From positions 1-6,519 of the forward strand of contig JASHYW010000275.1 in the NCBI GenBank assembly GCA_030042885.1: a DNA stretch of 6,519 bases, written 5' to 3'. A program made the position numbers and the translations under genes. The DNA comes from Streptosporangiaceae bacterium (GTDB lineage: Bacteria; Actinomycetota; Actinomycetes; Streptosporangiales; Streptosporangiaceae). Under the pieces are notes generated by a model. That model was not told the origin of the DNA and made no database searches. It saw only the letters and a list, made by a program, of their open reading frames with translations. Positions 5,725 to 6,519 of the stretch are shown piece by piece; the first letter of the stretch is position 1, and the number at the start of each line of letters is the position of its first letter.

Positions 5725-5732
5725 CGAAGGCA

Positions 5733-6519
5733 GTGACATCAACAGCGAGCGGGGCGGGAACAGCCGCCGGCAGGGCACCGGCGGCCGGCCAGGTACGGAA
5801 CGTGGTGCTGGTCGGCCATTCCGGCGCCGGGAAGTCCAGCCTCATCGAGGCGCTGCTGGCCGCGACGGGAACCATCCAGCGGCAGGGCAGCATCGAAGAG
5901 GGCACCACGGTCAGCGACTTCGATGAGGTCGAGATCAGGCAGCAGCGTTCGGTCAACCTGACCCTCGCGCCCCTCGTGCACAACGGCATCAAGGTCAATC
6001 TGCTCGATACGCCCGGCTATGCCGACTTCACGGGGGACCTCCGGGCCGGGCTCCGGGCGGCCGACTCGGCGCTGTTCGCCGTCTCGGCCACCGACAGGAT
6101 CGACGGCGTGACCCAGATGCTGTGGGAGGAGTGCGCCGCGGTGGGCATGCCGCGCGCGGTCGTCATCACCAAGATCGACCACCAGCGGGCCGACTTCGAG
6201 ACCACCCTGGCCGCCTGCCGTTCGGCGTTCGGGGACGCAGTTGCGCCGCTGTACCTGCCGGTGTCCGACGGGCAGGGGACGCCGGTGCGCGGCCTGATCG
6301 GGCTGCTGTCGCAGAAGATGTTCGACTACAGCAGCGGCTCCCGGACCGAGCGCGCACCCGAGCCGGGCGAGGCGGGCCAGATGGAGGAGCTGCGTGACGA
6401 GCTGATCGAGGGCATCATCCAGGAGAGCGAAGACGAGAGCCTGATGGACAGGTACCTGTCCGGGGAAGAGATCGACCCCAAGGTGCTTATCGAGGACCTG
6501 GAGAAGGCCGTCGCACGCG
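5733..6519 (+). CDS. EF-G-like translational GTPase (EF-G2 type), N-terminal part
   Basis: The first 262 residues are present; the gene runs off the right edge. It is a translation-factor GTPase of the EF-G-like (EF-G2/FusA2) group rather than canonical EF-G. After a ~20-residue Ala/Gly-rich leader come the P-loop GHSGAGKS (28-35), a switch I region ending RSVNLTLAP (72-80), the G3 motif DTPGYADF (92-99), and a G4 position reading TKID (146-149) where canonical EF-G has NKxD. The Thr of the EF-G RGITI motif is Asn75 here. The segment GLIGLLSQKMFDYSSG and the acidic ESEDESLMDRYLSGEEID (about 231-248) are, from memory, typical of actinobacterial EF-G2. The role of EF-G2 in actinobacteria is unsettled; several lack translocation activity. 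The start is GTG with a strong AAGGAGG eight bases upstream. It is transcribed away from pgsA. Confidence 0.9.
   Translation, partial: MTSTASGAGTAAGRAPAAGQVRNVVLVGHSGAGKSSLIEALLAATGTIQRQGSIEEGTTVSDFDEVEIRQQRSVNLTLAPLVHNGIKVNLLDTPGYADFTGDLRAGLRAADSALFAVSATDRIDGVTQMLWEECAAVGMPRAVVITKIDHQRADFETTLAACRSAFGDAVAPLYLPVSDGQGTPVRGLIGLLSQKMFDYSSGSRTERAPEPGEAGQMEELRDELIEGIIQESEDESLMDRYLSGEEIDPKVLIEDLEKAVAR

Larger units (their letters stand above)
5404..5732. other. 329-bp divergent intergenic region between pgsA and EF-G2 gene
   Basis: The region separates two divergent genes and should hold both promoters. From the pgsA side it has the TACAGT box (5415-5410), then about 170 bases of G-run/C-run palindromes (5413-5591), then a more mixed-composition stretch 5610-5690. 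That last stretch contains a minus-strand TAAAGT (5630-5625), the inverted repeat TCTCGC/GCGAGA (5634-5650), and a plus-strand TACGGT (5673-5678) as a possible EF-G2 -10 with a start near 5685. The EF-G2 ribosome site closes it. No gene is convincing here; long frames on both strands arise from lack of stops in GC-rich repeats. Confidence 0.7.

Noticed and set aside
5404..5778. 125-codon N-terminal extension of PgsA
   Set aside because: It would translate the palindrome array and the EF-G2 start region; PgsA homologues begin at about the ATG at 5403.
4895..5926. 343-codon plus-strand frame over pgsA, the repeats and the EF-G2 start
   Set aside because: Its N-terminal part is antisense of pgsA and its end is out of frame with the EF-G2 gene; the open stretch is due to few stops in GC-rich repeats.

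Overview
The window is high-GC DNA from an actinobacterium. The strongest evidence is a gene block for phosphatidylinositol mannosides (pgsA, patA, pimA), lipids largely restricted to Actinobacteria, followed by the pyridoxal phosphate synthase pair pdxS/pdxT and yebC. GTG starts, very high third-position GC and short stop/start overlaps fit this. G-run/C-run palindromes of the kind seen here make me suspect a Streptosporangiales-type genome, but that is a guess from memory.

Layout: seven genes run leftward on the minus strand and one runs rightward. In transcription order the minus-strand genes are pgsA (4732-5403), patA (3761-4774), pimA (2598-3764), a LemA-like membrane protein gene (2044-2601), pdxS (996-1952), pdxT (69-704) and the first 24 codons of yebC (1-72, cut by the window edge). 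The first four overlap one another (43, 4 and 4 bp) and should form one translationally coupled unit. PdxS follows after a 91-bp gap with its own ribosome binding site and a candidate promoter. PdxT is separated from pdxS by a 291-bp non-coding gap and overlaps yebC by 4 bp. On the plus strand, from 5733 to the right edge, is the N-terminal 262 residues of an EF-G-like GTPase (EF-G2 type), divergent from pgsA.

Function: PgsA makes phosphatidylinositol phosphate from CDP-diacylglycerol and inositol phosphate. PimA adds the first mannose to phosphatidylinositol, and PatA acylates that mannose, so the block encodes the early steps of PIM synthesis at the cytoplasmic face of the membrane. PdxS and PdxT form the glutamine-dependent PLP synthase.

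The genes themselves are conventional. The unusual material is between and around them. The 329-bp divergent pgsA/EF-G2 region carries six G-run/C-run hairpins (three as ~30-bp tandem repeats) over about 170 bp. A similar hairpin lies inside the 5' coding end of pdxS and encodes part of its non-conserved N-terminal tail. PgsA has a -10-like box exactly six bases before its ATG and no Shine-Dalgarno, suggesting a leaderless mRNA. The pdxS-pdxT gap has a long inverted repeat and repeated GGACA boxes around a candidate promoter. I saw no mobile element, CRISPR array, tRNA, rRNA or clearly novel multi-gene system.
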